NCBI GenBank assembly: GCA_030447925.1
Contig: JAUJNX010000006.1
Span: 145,820 to 209,819, forward strand
Length of the DNA: 64,000 bases
Reading direction: 5' to 3'
DNA from: Egibacteraceae bacterium
GTDB taxonomy: Bacteria > Actinomycetota > Nitriliruptoria > Euzebyales > Egibacteraceae
A program made the translations under genes and the position numbers. Positions 1 through 6,768 of the stretch are shown here, piece after piece; within the stretch, counting starts at the first letter, position 1; each line of letters starts with the position of its first letter. Below the pieces are notes generated by a model, which saw nothing but the letters and a program-made list of their open reading frames with translations, made no database searches and was not told the origin of the DNA.

Positions 1-834
1 GACCTCGGCGTCCTCGCCCAGCACCGGGCCCACGCGGTCGGCGGCCAGGACCAGCGGGAAGTCGTCGCCGGGGGCGCGCGCCAGCACGTAGCGGACCCCC
101 GGCCCGACGGCGGCGGCGGTGTTGGAGACCAGCGTCCACGGGGTGGTCGTCCAGACCAGCAGGGAGGCGCCCGCCTCCGCCAGCCAGCCGTCCAGGACGG
201 GCAGCCGGACGTAGGCGCTGGGGTCCACGGTCGTCTCGTAGCCCTGCGCGACCTCGTGGTCCGACAGCGCGGTGCCGCAGCGCGGGCAGTAGGGGACCAC
301 GCGGTGGCCCTGGTAGATCAGGTCGCGGTCCCACAGCTGCTTGAGGGACCACCACACGCTCTCCACGTAGGGCGTGGACATCGTCCAGTAGGCGTCGTCG
401 AGGTCGACCCAGTAGCCGATGCGCTCGGTCAGGTGCTGCCAGTCTTGGACGTAGCGGGTCACCGACTCGCGGCAGCGCGCGTTGAACTCCGCGACGCCGT
501 AGGCCTCGATGTCCTGCTTGCGGGAGAAGCCGAGGACCTTCTCGACCTCCAGCTCCACGGGGATGCCGTGGCAGTCCCACCCGCCCTTGCGCGGGACCCG
601 GTAGCCCTTCATCGTCCGGTGGCGCGGGAACACGTCCTTGAAGGTCCGCGGCTCCACGTGGTGGACCCCGGGCCGCCCGTTGGCGGTGGGCGGGCCCTCG
701 TAGAAGCGGAACAGCGGGCCGTCCGCGGTCTGCTCCAGCGAGCGGCGGAAGACGTCGCGCTCGCGCCAGCGCGCGAGCACCTCCACCTCCAGCGCGGGGA
801 AGTCGGGAGACTGCGGCACGGCCTCGAATGGCAT
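1..834 (-). CDS. ileS: Isoleucyl-tRNA synthetase, N-terminal part (3' end beyond window)
   Basis: Class I aminoacyl-tRNA synthetase that charges tRNA-Ile in the cytoplasm. The visible 278 residues read from ATG at 834 (MPFEAVPQSPDF) and run off the window start. The HIGH-type ATP-binding signature appears as GVHHV at about residues 56-60 after the FYEGPPTANGRP block. The CP1 editing insertion begins near the VVPYCPRCGTALSDHE segment. A TACGAT hexamer six bases before the ATG suggests a leaderless transcript. It is divergent from the DedA-like gene with only 50 bases between them. Family assignment is secure; the C-terminal KMSKS half is not visible. Confidence 0.95.
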   Translation of the reverse strand, partial: MPFEAVPQSPDFPALEVEVLARWRERDVFRRSLEQTADGPLFRFYEGPPTANGRPGVHHVEPRTFKDVFPRHRTMKGYRVPRKGGWDCHGIPVELEVEKVLGFSRKQDIEAYGVAEFNARCRESVTRYVQDWQHLTERIGYWVDLDDAYWTMSTPYVESVWWSLKQLWDRDLIYQGHRVVPYCPRCGTALSDHEVAQGYETTVDPSAYVRLPVLDGWLAEAGASLLVWTTTPWTLVSNTAAAVGPGVRYVLARAPGDDFPLVLAADRVGPVLGEDAEV

Positions 835-840
835 CGGCGA

Positions 841-878
841 ATCGTAGCGGTCGCCCGCAGCGGCCCCGCCGCTACGGT
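841..878. promoter_or_regulatory. Divergent leaderless promoter pair (ileS / dedA-like)
   Basis: Two -10-like hexamers face outward in the 50-base gap. On the minus strand TACGAT (841-846) lies six bases before the ileS ATG. On the plus strand TACGGT (873-878) lies six bases before the GTG at 885. That spacing puts the transcription start on the start codon. No clear -35 box is seen. Confidence 0.45.
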
Positions 879-884
879 GGGCGC

Positions 885-1523
885 GTGAGCCGCCGACTCG
901 CCCTCGTCGTCGTGCCGATCCTCCTGCTGTCGGCGGCCGGGATCGCCGCCATGGCGCTGACCCCCGTCCTGCTGCGCGACGCGCCGCTGGCGCTGCTGGT
1001 GCTCGAGGCCCGCAACCGCTACCTGCTGCTGGTCGCCGAGCGCGTCGACCTCGTGCCCTTCGTGGTCGTGGGCGTCCTGCGCCGGCTGGCCAGCGACCCC
1101 TTCTACTACCTGCTGGGCCGCTGGTACGGCGACGACGCCGTCCGCTGGGCGGCGGCGGGGCGCGGGGAGGAGCACCTGCGGCGCTTCCGGTCCGCCGTCG
1201 AGCACCCCTGGTTCGCGCGCCTGGCCGACGTCGCCGTCGTGCTGTTCCCCGGGGCCGTGGTCTGCACCCTGGCGGGGGCGGCGGGCATGTCGCCGCGGCG
1301 CTTCGCGGCGCTCGACGTCGCCGGGTCGATCGCGGTCGTGGTGGCCCTGCGCTGGCTGGCCGGGGTCGCCGCGGAGCCGATCGCGGCGGTCGTCGCCTTC
1401 AACGACGCCAACGCGGGCTGGCTGACCGCGGTCTTCGTCGCCGCGACCGCGGCGGTCCTGCTCCTGCAGCGCCGCCGCCCCGGCACCGGCCCGCGCCTGC
1501 GCGACATCGAGCGCCGCGACTAG
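885..1523 (+). CDS. DedA/VTT-family membrane protein
   Basis: A 212-residue polytopic membrane protein that resembles the DedA/SNARE-associated (VTT) family, whose members are linked to lipid-carrier flipping and membrane homeostasis. An N-terminal helix (about residues 5-25) is followed by the DPFYYLLGRWYGDDAVRW segment (F-x-GR-x-G type) near 68-85. A PGAVVCTLAGAAGMSPRRF block and two C-terminal helices follow. I chose GTG 885 rather than the upstream ATG 828, because 828 lies inside ileS and TACGGT precedes 885 at leaderless spacing. The exact substrate is unknown. lspA follows 12 bases downstream. Confidence 0.7.
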   Translation: MSRRLALVVVPILLLSAAGIAAMALTPVLLRDAPLALLVLEARNRYLLLVAERVDLVPFVVVGVLRRLASDPFYYLLGRWYGDDAVRWAAAGRGEEHLRRFRSAVEHPWFARLADVAVVLFPGAVVCTLAGAAGMSPRRFAALDVAGSIAVVVALRWLAGVAAEPIAAVVAFNDANAGWLTAVFVAATAAVLLLQRRRPGTGPRLRDIERRD

Positions 1524-1526
1524 AGT
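1521..1526 (+). promoter_or_regulatory. -10-like hexamer for lspA
   Basis: TAGAGT overlaps the DedA-like stop codon and ends nine bases before the lspA ATG. This fits a short or leaderless lspA transcript in addition to read-through from upstream. Confidence 0.35.
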
Positions 1527-1535
1527 TCGGGGCCC

Positions 1536-2069
1536 ATGTCGGTCACCCCCACGCTCCGCGCCGGCGCCCGCACGGGCGCCCGCCGGACCACGGCCCTGTT
1601 CGCCGCCGTCGTCGCCGCGTGGGTCGCGCTGGACCAGGTGACCAAGCAGCTGGCCGTCACCGGCCTCGCCGACGGGGACCTGGACCTCGGCGTGGCGCGC
1701 CTGGTCCTGGTCCGCAACCCCGACGCCGCGTTCGGCATCCCCGGCTTCCCCGGCATGTTCCTGCTCGTCACCGTGATCGTGCTGGTCCTGGTCGTGCGCA
1801 CGCTGCGGACGGTGACCAGCCCGGTGGTCGCCGCGGCCTACGGGCTGGTCGTCGGCGGGGCGCTGGGCAACGCCGTGGACCGCGCCGTCCGGCCCCCCGG
1901 GTTCCCCGAGGGCGCGGTCATCGACTTCATCTACCTGGGTCCGTGGTTCCCCTGGACCTTCAACCTCGCCGACAGCGGCATCACGGTCGGCGCGGCGTTC
2001 CTCCTGGTCGCCCTGTGGCGCGAACGGCCCGAGCCGCCCGCCGCGGAGGCGGTCCCGCCCGGTGGCTGA
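1536..2069 (+). CDS. lspA: Lipoprotein signal peptidase (signal peptidase II)
   Basis: Integral membrane aspartyl protease that removes signal peptides from diacylated prolipoproteins. The 177 residues match the family length. Four hydrophobic segments lie at about 18-36, 68-88, 95-110 and 142-162. Both catalytic-aspartate motifs are present: GNAVDR (Asp about 115) and FNLADSGI (Asp about 146), with the DQVTKQLA and RNPDAAFG blocks earlier. Its stop overlaps the start of the pseudouridine synthase gene by eight bases, a common lspA-rluD pairing. The partner enzyme Lgt is also in this window, at 11105-11941, and several lipoproteins here would be substrates. Confidence 0.95.
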   Translation: MSVTPTLRAGARTGARRTTALFAAVVAAWVALDQVTKQLAVTGLADGDLDLGVARLVLVRNPDAAFGIPGFPGMFLLVTVIVLVLVVRTLRTVTSPVVAAAYGLVVGGALGNAVDRAVRPPGFPEGAVIDFIYLGPWFPWTFNLADSGITVGAAFLLVALWRERPEPPAAEAVPPGG

Positions 2070-2985
2070 CGGCCCGCTGCTCGACCGCGTCGCGGGCCCG
2101 GACGCGGAGGGCCGGCGGGTCGACGTCGTGGTCAGCGGCTGGCTCGGCGAGCCGCGGTCGCGCACCCAGCAGCGCCTCGACGCCGGCGAGGTCGCCGTCG
2201 ACGGGCGCCCGGCGCCCAAGAACCGGCGGGTGCACGCGGGGGAGCGCCTGGTGGTCGCGGTCCCGCCCGCGCCACCGGCGGCCGCGCCGCCCCCGCCGGT
2301 GCCGGTGCGCTGGCGCGACGAGCACCTGGTCGTGGTCGCCAAGCCCGCCGACCTCGTCGTCCACGCCGGGGCGGGGGTGCGCGGGGCGACGCTGGTCGAC
2401 GCGCTGCTGGCCGCCGGCGTGCCGCTCGCGCGCGTCGGGGACCCCGACCGCCCCGGCGTCGTCCACCGGCTGGACCGGGGCACGTCCGGGCTGCTGGTGC
2501 TCGCGACCTCCGAGGCCGCCCACCGCGGGCTGTCCGCCGCCCTGGAGGCCCGCACCGTCGAGCGCGCGTACACCGCGATCAGCGACGGCGTGCCCGACCC
2601 GCCCGCGGCCACCATCGACGCGCCGCTGGCCCGGTCGGTGGCGTCGCGGACGCGCTTCGCGGTCGATCCGTCCGGCCGGCGGGCGGTGACCCGCTACGAC
2701 GTCATCGAGGCGTTCGGGCGGGCCGCGCTGCTCGACCTGCGCCTGGAGACCGGGCGCACCCACCAGATCCGCGTCCACCTGGCCGCCGTCGGCCACCCCG
2801 TCGCCGGCGACCTGACCTACGGCGCGTCCCCCGTGCTGGCCGCCGCCCTGGGCCTGGACCGCCCCGCGCTGCACGCCCGCCGCCTCGCCTTCACCCACCC
2901 CGTCACCGGCGAACCCGTCGAGATCGACGAACCCCTCCCCCCCGACCTCACCGCCGCCCTCTCCCACCTCCGCACCAACACCTGA
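2062..2985 (+). CDS. rluD: RluA/RluD-family 23S rRNA pseudouridine synthase
   Basis: Converts uridine to pseudouridine in large-subunit rRNA. The 307 residues hold an N-terminal S4 RNA-binding domain (about 15-75: SRTQQRLDAGEVAVDG) and then the catalytic domain. The catalytic aspartate lies in VVHRLDRGTSGLLVLA near residue 137. The C-terminal GRTHQIRVHLAAVGHP motif is typical. It starts at GTG 2062 within the end of lspA, so the two are translationally coupled. Assignment to RluD rather than another RluA-family member rests on the S4 domain and the lspA neighbour. Confidence 0.9.
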   Translation: MADGPLLDRVAGPDAEGRRVDVVVSGWLGEPRSRTQQRLDAGEVAVDGRPAPKNRRVHAGERLVVAVPPAPPAAAPPPPVPVRWRDEHLVVVAKPADLVVHAGAGVRGATLVDALLAAGVPLARVGDPDRPGVVHRLDRGTSGLLVLATSEAAHRGLSAALEARTVERAYTAISDGVPDPPAATIDAPLARSVASRTRFAVDPSGRRAVTRYDVIEAFGRAALLDLRLETGRTHQIRVHLAAVGHPVAGDLTYGASPVLAAALGLDRPALHARRLAFTHPVTGEPVEIDEPLPPDLTAALSHLRTNT

Positions 2986-3008
2986 CCCGCCCCCCGCCCC
3001 GAACCGCG

Positions 3009-3419
3009 TCAAACGAGCAGGCGGGTGAGGGCGCGGACGTAGGTGCGGAGGTCGTCGAGGCGGTCCAGGGCGGCGATCACGACGTCGTCGTCGACGGTCG
3101 CGTAGCCGTGGACCAGGACGTTGCGGAAGCCGACCGCGCGAGCGACGGGCTCCGCGGTGGCGTCGTCGAGGAGGTCGTGGCGGGCGAGGAGGCGGATGGC
3201 GTCGGCGTTGGTCTCCGGCGGCCCGTACCCCTCGGAGGCGCAGACGTGCTGCGCGGCGTCGATGCAGCCCTCGATGGCGGTGACGAACAGGTACTTGGTG
3301 TGGCCCAGCCGGGCTGGGTCCGCCCGCACGCCGCCCGGGTCCTGCGCGTAGGCGTCGAGGTGGGCGAGATCGTCGGTGACGCGGCGCAGGACGCGGTGGA
3401 GGCGCTCAGGGTCGACCAC
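3009..3419 (-). CDS. hepT: HepT-like HEPN-domain toxin ribonuclease
   Basis: Toxin half of a HEPN/MNT (type VII) toxin-antitoxin module. HEPN toxins are RNases held inactive by AMPylation of a tyrosine by the MNT partner. The 136 residues from GTG 3419 carry the RX4HXY motif as RNVLVHGY: Arg99, His104, Tyr106. The upstream helix HTKYLFVTAIEGCIDAAQHV is characteristic of the family. Its start overlaps the mntA stop by 14 bases, so the two are made together, with mntA first. The motif is complete, so the toxin is probably functional. Confidence 0.88.
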   Translation of the reverse strand: MVDPERLHRVLRRVTDDLAHLDAYAQDPGGVRADPARLGHTKYLFVTAIEGCIDAAQHVCASEGYGPPETNADAIRLLARHDLLDDATAEPVARAVGFRNVLVHGYATVDDDVVIAALDRLDDLRTYVRALTRLLV

Positions 3420-3795
3420 GGAAGGCCTCGGCGAAGTCGCGGCGGGCGCGCTCACGGCGGGGGGCCTCGTCCGCCCAGATCTTGCGGGTCGTGGCCTCCC
3501 AGCGCACGCGCGCGGGTGGGTCGTCGTCGAAGAGCAGGCGACCTCGCAGCGCCACGCGACCGGCGAGCTCGAGCGGCGCGCCGTCGAGGACGAGCAGGTC
3601 GACGGCGCCGGGCAGGTCGCCGACCTCCCACGGGGCGGGCACCCGGTCCCGCCCGAACCAGGCCGCCAGGTCGACGTCCGAGTCCGGCCGCGCCGTCCCC
3701 GCGACACGGCTCCCATGGAGATAAGCGAAGCGCGCGCCCGCGGCGCGGAGCGCCGCGACGGCCTGCCGGATCACGTCCTCCTCCACGGGCGACAT
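3406..3795 (-). CDS. mntA: MntA-like minimal nucleotidyltransferase antitoxin
   Basis: Antitoxin of the HEPN/MNT pair; it transfers AMP groups onto the HepT tyrosine. The 129 residues contain the nucleotidyltransferase signature GSX10DXD exactly: Gly28-Ser29, then Asp40-Val-Asp42 in GSRVAGTARPDSDVD. A third acidic position lies in the AVDLLVLDG strand. It starts at ATG 3795, 51 bases from the divergent GntR regulator, and leads the two-gene operon. The pair sits in a small accessory block between housekeeping genes, which fits mobility of such modules. Confidence 0.88.
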   Translation of the reverse strand: MSPVEEDVIRQAVAALRAAGARFAYLHGSRVAGTARPDSDVDLAAWFGRDRVPAPWEVGDLPGAVDLLVLDGAPLELAGRVALRGRLLFDDDPPARVRWEATTRKIWADEAPRRERARRDFAEAFRGRP

Positions 3796-3846
3796 GATCG
3801 CAGAGCCGCCACCCGCGTACCGGATCGCACGCGGAAGGGCATGGCG

Positions 3847-4608
3847 ATGGTGGACTACTCGACCGGCCGGGCGGCCTACCTCCAGGTCGCCGACGCCCTC
3901 CGTGGTCACATCCTGGACGGGACGCTCCAACCCGGCGACCGGCTGCCGTCCGAGTCCGCGCTGATGGCCGAGTTCTGCGTGTCCCGGACGGTGCCGCGCA
4001 TGACCCTGCGCGTGCTCAAGGCCGAGGGCCTGCTGGACTCCCACCCCGGCAAGGGGGTGTTCGTGCGCGAGCGCCGCCCGCTGCGCCGCCTGTCCTCGGA
4101 CCGCTACGCCGGACCAGGCCCCAGCCCGTTCGCCAGCGATGCGCGGGCGCAGGGCCGCCGGGCGGACTGGGAGTACCGGCTGGACCGCGAGCCCGCTGAA
4201 CCGTGGATCGCCGACCGGCTCGCCATCCACAAGGGCGACGAGGTGGTGGTGGCCCGCTACCTGTTCCGCAGCGACGGCGAGCCAACCCAGCTCTCCACCT
4301 CCTACGAGCCCGCCGCCCTGGTGCACGGCACCCCCATCGAGGACCCCGAGGCCGGGCCGGCGACCAGCAACACGATCGCGCGCTTCGCCTCGATCGGGCA
4401 GCACATCGCCGAGGTCGTCGAGGAGGTCACCGCCCGCGCGCCGCTGCCCGAAGAGGTCCAGCGCCTGGCGATGCGACCGGGCGTACCCATCCTGACCGTC
4501 CAGCGGACCATGTGGACAGCGCAACGGCCGGTGCAGACCAGCGACATCGTCATCCCCGCCGACCGCTACCTGCTGGCCTACCGGATCCCGGTCGCCCGGC
4601 CGGAGTGA
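3847..4608 (+). CDS. GntR-family regulator of the HutC/UTRA type
   Basis: Transcription factor with an N-terminal winged helix-turn-helix (about residues 5-70: YLQVADALRGHILDGTLQPGDRL as the hallmark opening, then SRTVPRMTLRVLKAEGLL) and a C-terminal UTRA ligand-binding domain (about 95-245). There are two in-frame ATGs, 3841 and 3847. I chose 3847 because the GGAAGGG at 3833-3839 is too close to 3841. The ligand cannot be told from sequence. The NUDIX gene begins 14 bases after its stop, and mntA is divergent, so it may regulate the NUDIX gene, itself, or both. Confidence 0.85.
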   Translation: MVDYSTGRAAYLQVADALRGHILDGTLQPGDRLPSESALMAEFCVSRTVPRMTLRVLKAEGLLDSHPGKGVFVRERRPLRRLSSDRYAGPGPSPFASDARAQGRRADWEYRLDREPAEPWIADRLAIHKGDEVVVARYLFRSDGEPTQLSTSYEPAALVHGTPIEDPEAGPATSNTIARFASIGQHIAEVVEEVTARAPLPEEVQRLAMRPGVPILTVQRTMWTAQRPVQTSDIVIPADRYLLAYRIPVARPE

Positions 4609-4622
4609 CCCCGAGGAGTCCC

Positions 4623-5138
4623 GTGCCCGCGCCTGTTGCCAGCGACCCCGTCGACCGCGTGGACGACCAGGACCGAGCCCTGGGCACCGTCCCTCGCGGC
4701 GAGGTCTACGCCCTGGCCGCCAACTTCCGCACCGCCCACATCTTCGTCACCGACGACCGCGGCCTGCTGATGCTCCAGCGCACCGGACCTGCGCACCGCC
4801 ACCCCGGACTGCTCGGGTCCTCGGCCGCGGGCTACCTGCACGCGGGGGAGTCATATGAGGCGGGAGCGCGCCGGCGGCTCGCCGAGGAGGTCGACCTGCA
4901 CGGACCCCTGGCCGACGTCGGCAAGATCGCGGTGCCGGACCGGGGCGTGACCAAGTTCGTCCGCCTGTTCCGGAGCCCGCTGGCCGGCGCACTGCCCCGG
5001 ATCGTGGATCCCGGGCACGTCGCGGGCCTGGAGTTCCACGACGTCGGCGACGTCGAGCAGCGGCTGGCCGCCGAGCCCGAGGCCTTCACCCCGACCTTCG
5101 CGCGCGTGCTCGGCCTGTTCCTCGCCGAGCAGCCGTAG
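4623..5138 (+). CDS. NUDIX hydrolase-like protein with altered box
   Basis: A 171-residue NUDIX-fold protein starting at GTG 4623, four bases after GAGGAG (4613-4618). The NUDIX box reads GYLHAGESYEAGARRRLAEEVDL near residues 69-91. The G-x5-E opening and the central EE pair are kept, but the first Glu of the REUXEE core is Arg and the late Gly is Asp. That resembles isopentenyl-diphosphate isomerase-type NUDIX proteins as much as pyrophosphatases. It is probably co-transcribed with the upstream GntR gene. Fold is fairly certain; substrate is not. Confidence 0.75.
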   Translation: MPAPVASDPVDRVDDQDRALGTVPRGEVYALAANFRTAHIFVTDDRGLLMLQRTGPAHRHPGLLGSSAAGYLHAGESYEAGARRRLAEEVDLHGPLADVGKIAVPDRGVTKFVRLFRSPLAGALPRIVDPGHVAGLEFHDVGDVEQRLAAEPEAFTPTFARVLGLFLAEQP

Positions 5139-5182
5139 GCCCCGCGACGCGTGCCTCAGAGCCGACGGGTGTTGATGGAAGG

Positions 5183-5602
5183 ATGGCTGGCGTGGTCGAT
5201 CCGGAGGCACAATCCGCCGCTCGGTTGGCGCGCCGCGCCTACGAGCTCGCAGCGCAGCGGCGGGCGGGACCGGAACAGGACGATGGGGCTGGGCGTGCCG
5301 AGGAGGAGCAGACCGGAGGACCACGGGCGCGACTGAACACCTGGGAGTCCATCCGCTTCATCATCGCCCTCGGTGCGGAGGAGCGAGCCAGGCGCCGATC
5401 CCTGATCGACGACGCCGGCGTGCGTGAGCTGCACCGCCTCAGCGGCGGGAGTCGGGACACGCTGGTGCGCGCCATGCAGGTCCTGAAACGGGAGGCCGCA
5501 GGCGATCCAGTCGGTAGGGAGGCCCGACTCCTCCTGCTGGACGCGATCGACGTGGGCCGACGGTGGAGCCAGCGCCCCGATCCGTCCCCGGACGGTGGCT
5601 GA
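5183..5602 (+). CDS. Unknown protein, 139 residues
   Basis: I do not recognise this gene. It is soluble and charged, with no membrane segment. The N-terminal 45 residues are rich in Ala, Arg and Glu and probably flexible. A helical core from about 52 to 130 contains WESIRFIIALGAEERARRR and DTLVRAMQVLKREA. GGAAGG (5177-5182) directly abuts ATG 5183, so GTG 5192, nine bases from it, is an equally good or better start. Third codon positions are less GC-rich than in neighbours, which suggests this accessory block was acquired. Confidence 0.55.
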   Translation: MAGVVDPEAQSAARLARRAYELAAQRRAGPEQDDGAGRAEEEQTGGPRARLNTWESIRFIIALGAEERARRRSLIDDAGVRELHRLSGGSRDTLVRAMQVLKREAAGDPVGREARLLLLDAIDVGRRWSQRPDPSPDGG

Positions 5603-5611
5603 GACCGGCGC

Positions 5612-5627
5612 GCCGTCCGCTGACGGC
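5612..5627. terminator. Short hairpin between convergent genes
   Basis: GCCGTC (5612-5617) and GACGGC (5622-5627) pair around a four-base loop, between the stop codons of two convergent genes. There is no T-tract, so terminator function is inferred from position only. Confidence 0.3.
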
Positions 5628-5635
5628 GCCGCGGG

Positions 5636-6656
5636 TCAGCGGCAGGGGGTGAACCAGATGTCGCCGCTGCCCTCGCTGACGGCGTAGAAGCCGCAGCGGT
5701 CGACCGCCCAGGCGACGGCCTCGGGCTGGCGCTGCGAGGCGGCCGGGACCTCGGCGACCGGCCAGGCGCCCAGCCCGGCCAGGGGCGCCGCGGCGTCGGG
5801 GGCGGTCCAGGCGAACACCGCGTCGTAGGTGCGCAGCAGCACCCGCCCCCCTCGGGCGTCCCCGCCGGTCACGACGTTGCCGACGAAGGTGGCCAGCAGC
5901 CCCGACGCGGGCGGGGGCACGGCCAGGTCCCCGAGGGGCTCGAGGTCCCCGTCGGCCCACGCCGCCGCCCGGTACAGCCGCGTCGGGCCGGTCGCCCCGG
6001 TGTCCTCGTCGAACACCGCCTTGGTGACCAGGTGGACCGCGCCGTCGCCGCCGACCAGCAGCGCCTCGCTGTCGTGGACCCCGTCGGGGTAGCGCAGGAC
6101 CGCGGCGTCGGCGCCGATCGGCTCGGCGGGCACCCCGGCGGCCAGGTCGGGCTCGACCGCGCGGGTGATGGTGACGGTCTCGCGCCCGCCGACGTTGTCC
6201 CCGCTGTCGGCGACGTACAGGCAGGTCGCGGGGTCACCGGGCCCGCACGGCCCCACCGCCACCGACTCGGTGTCGCGGGGCTCCAGCCCGGTGAGGCGCA
6301 GCCGGCCCAGCAGCGTCCCGTCGGGGCGCAGCACCTCGACGCCCTCGGTCGTGGGGCCGTCGTCCAGCACGTAGAGCAGGCCGGGGTTGCGCACGCTGGC
6401 GGCCAGCCCGCTGGCCTCGGCGACGGCGGCGACGTCGAAGGCCCCGGTCAGCTCGGGCTCGGCGTAGCAGTCCGGCGGGCGCGCAGCCGGGCAGGACCGA
6501 CGGCGGCGGGGGACCGGTGGGGGTCGCGACGGCGGCGCCGGGCGGCGCGGCGCCGGGCGGCGCGGCGGCGCCCGGGAGGAGGTCGCCGGGGTCGCACGCG
6601 GCGGGCAGGAGGGCGACGGCGAGCACGACCAGCAGGGGTAGGGGGTGGCGCGGCAC
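5636..6656 (-). pseudogene. Secreted lipoprotein of beta-propeller type, one frame break
   Basis: The N-terminus from ATG 6656 is a lipoprotein signal peptide (PLLVVLAVALLPAAC, lipobox LPAAC), followed by a Pro/Ala-rich linker. The body, about 270 residues, is in another frame from roughly base 6480 down to the stop at 5636. It contains propeller-like blades with LLYVLDDG, DTESVAVGPC, YVADSGDNVGGRETVTI and QPEAVAWAVDRCGFYAVSEG. The two halves join near 6474-6490 if one base is removed, so this is a single-base indel or a recent pseudogene. The restored protein would be about 339 residues, anchored outside the membrane. No enzymatic function is assigned. Confidence 0.65.
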
Positions 6657-6768
6657 CCGGGCACCGTAGCGCGCGGCCCGCAGTAGTCTTGCCCGCCTTC
6701 CCCTCCCCGAGCCGCTAGTGTCGGCGGCCCCGAATCACCGCCGTGGAATTCCGCCTCCGGAGGGAGCC

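Noticed and set aside
609..2615. Long open frame on the minus strand opposite the DedA-like, lspA and rluD genes
   Set aside because: It is composed of arginine, glycine and alanine runs typical of antisense GC-rich frames and has no domain; lspA and rluD on the plus strand carry full motifs.
3376..3840. In-frame upstream extension of the GntR gene
   Set aside because: It runs through mntA on the other strand, has no family homology, and the ribosome-binding site and conserved start lie at 3833-3847.
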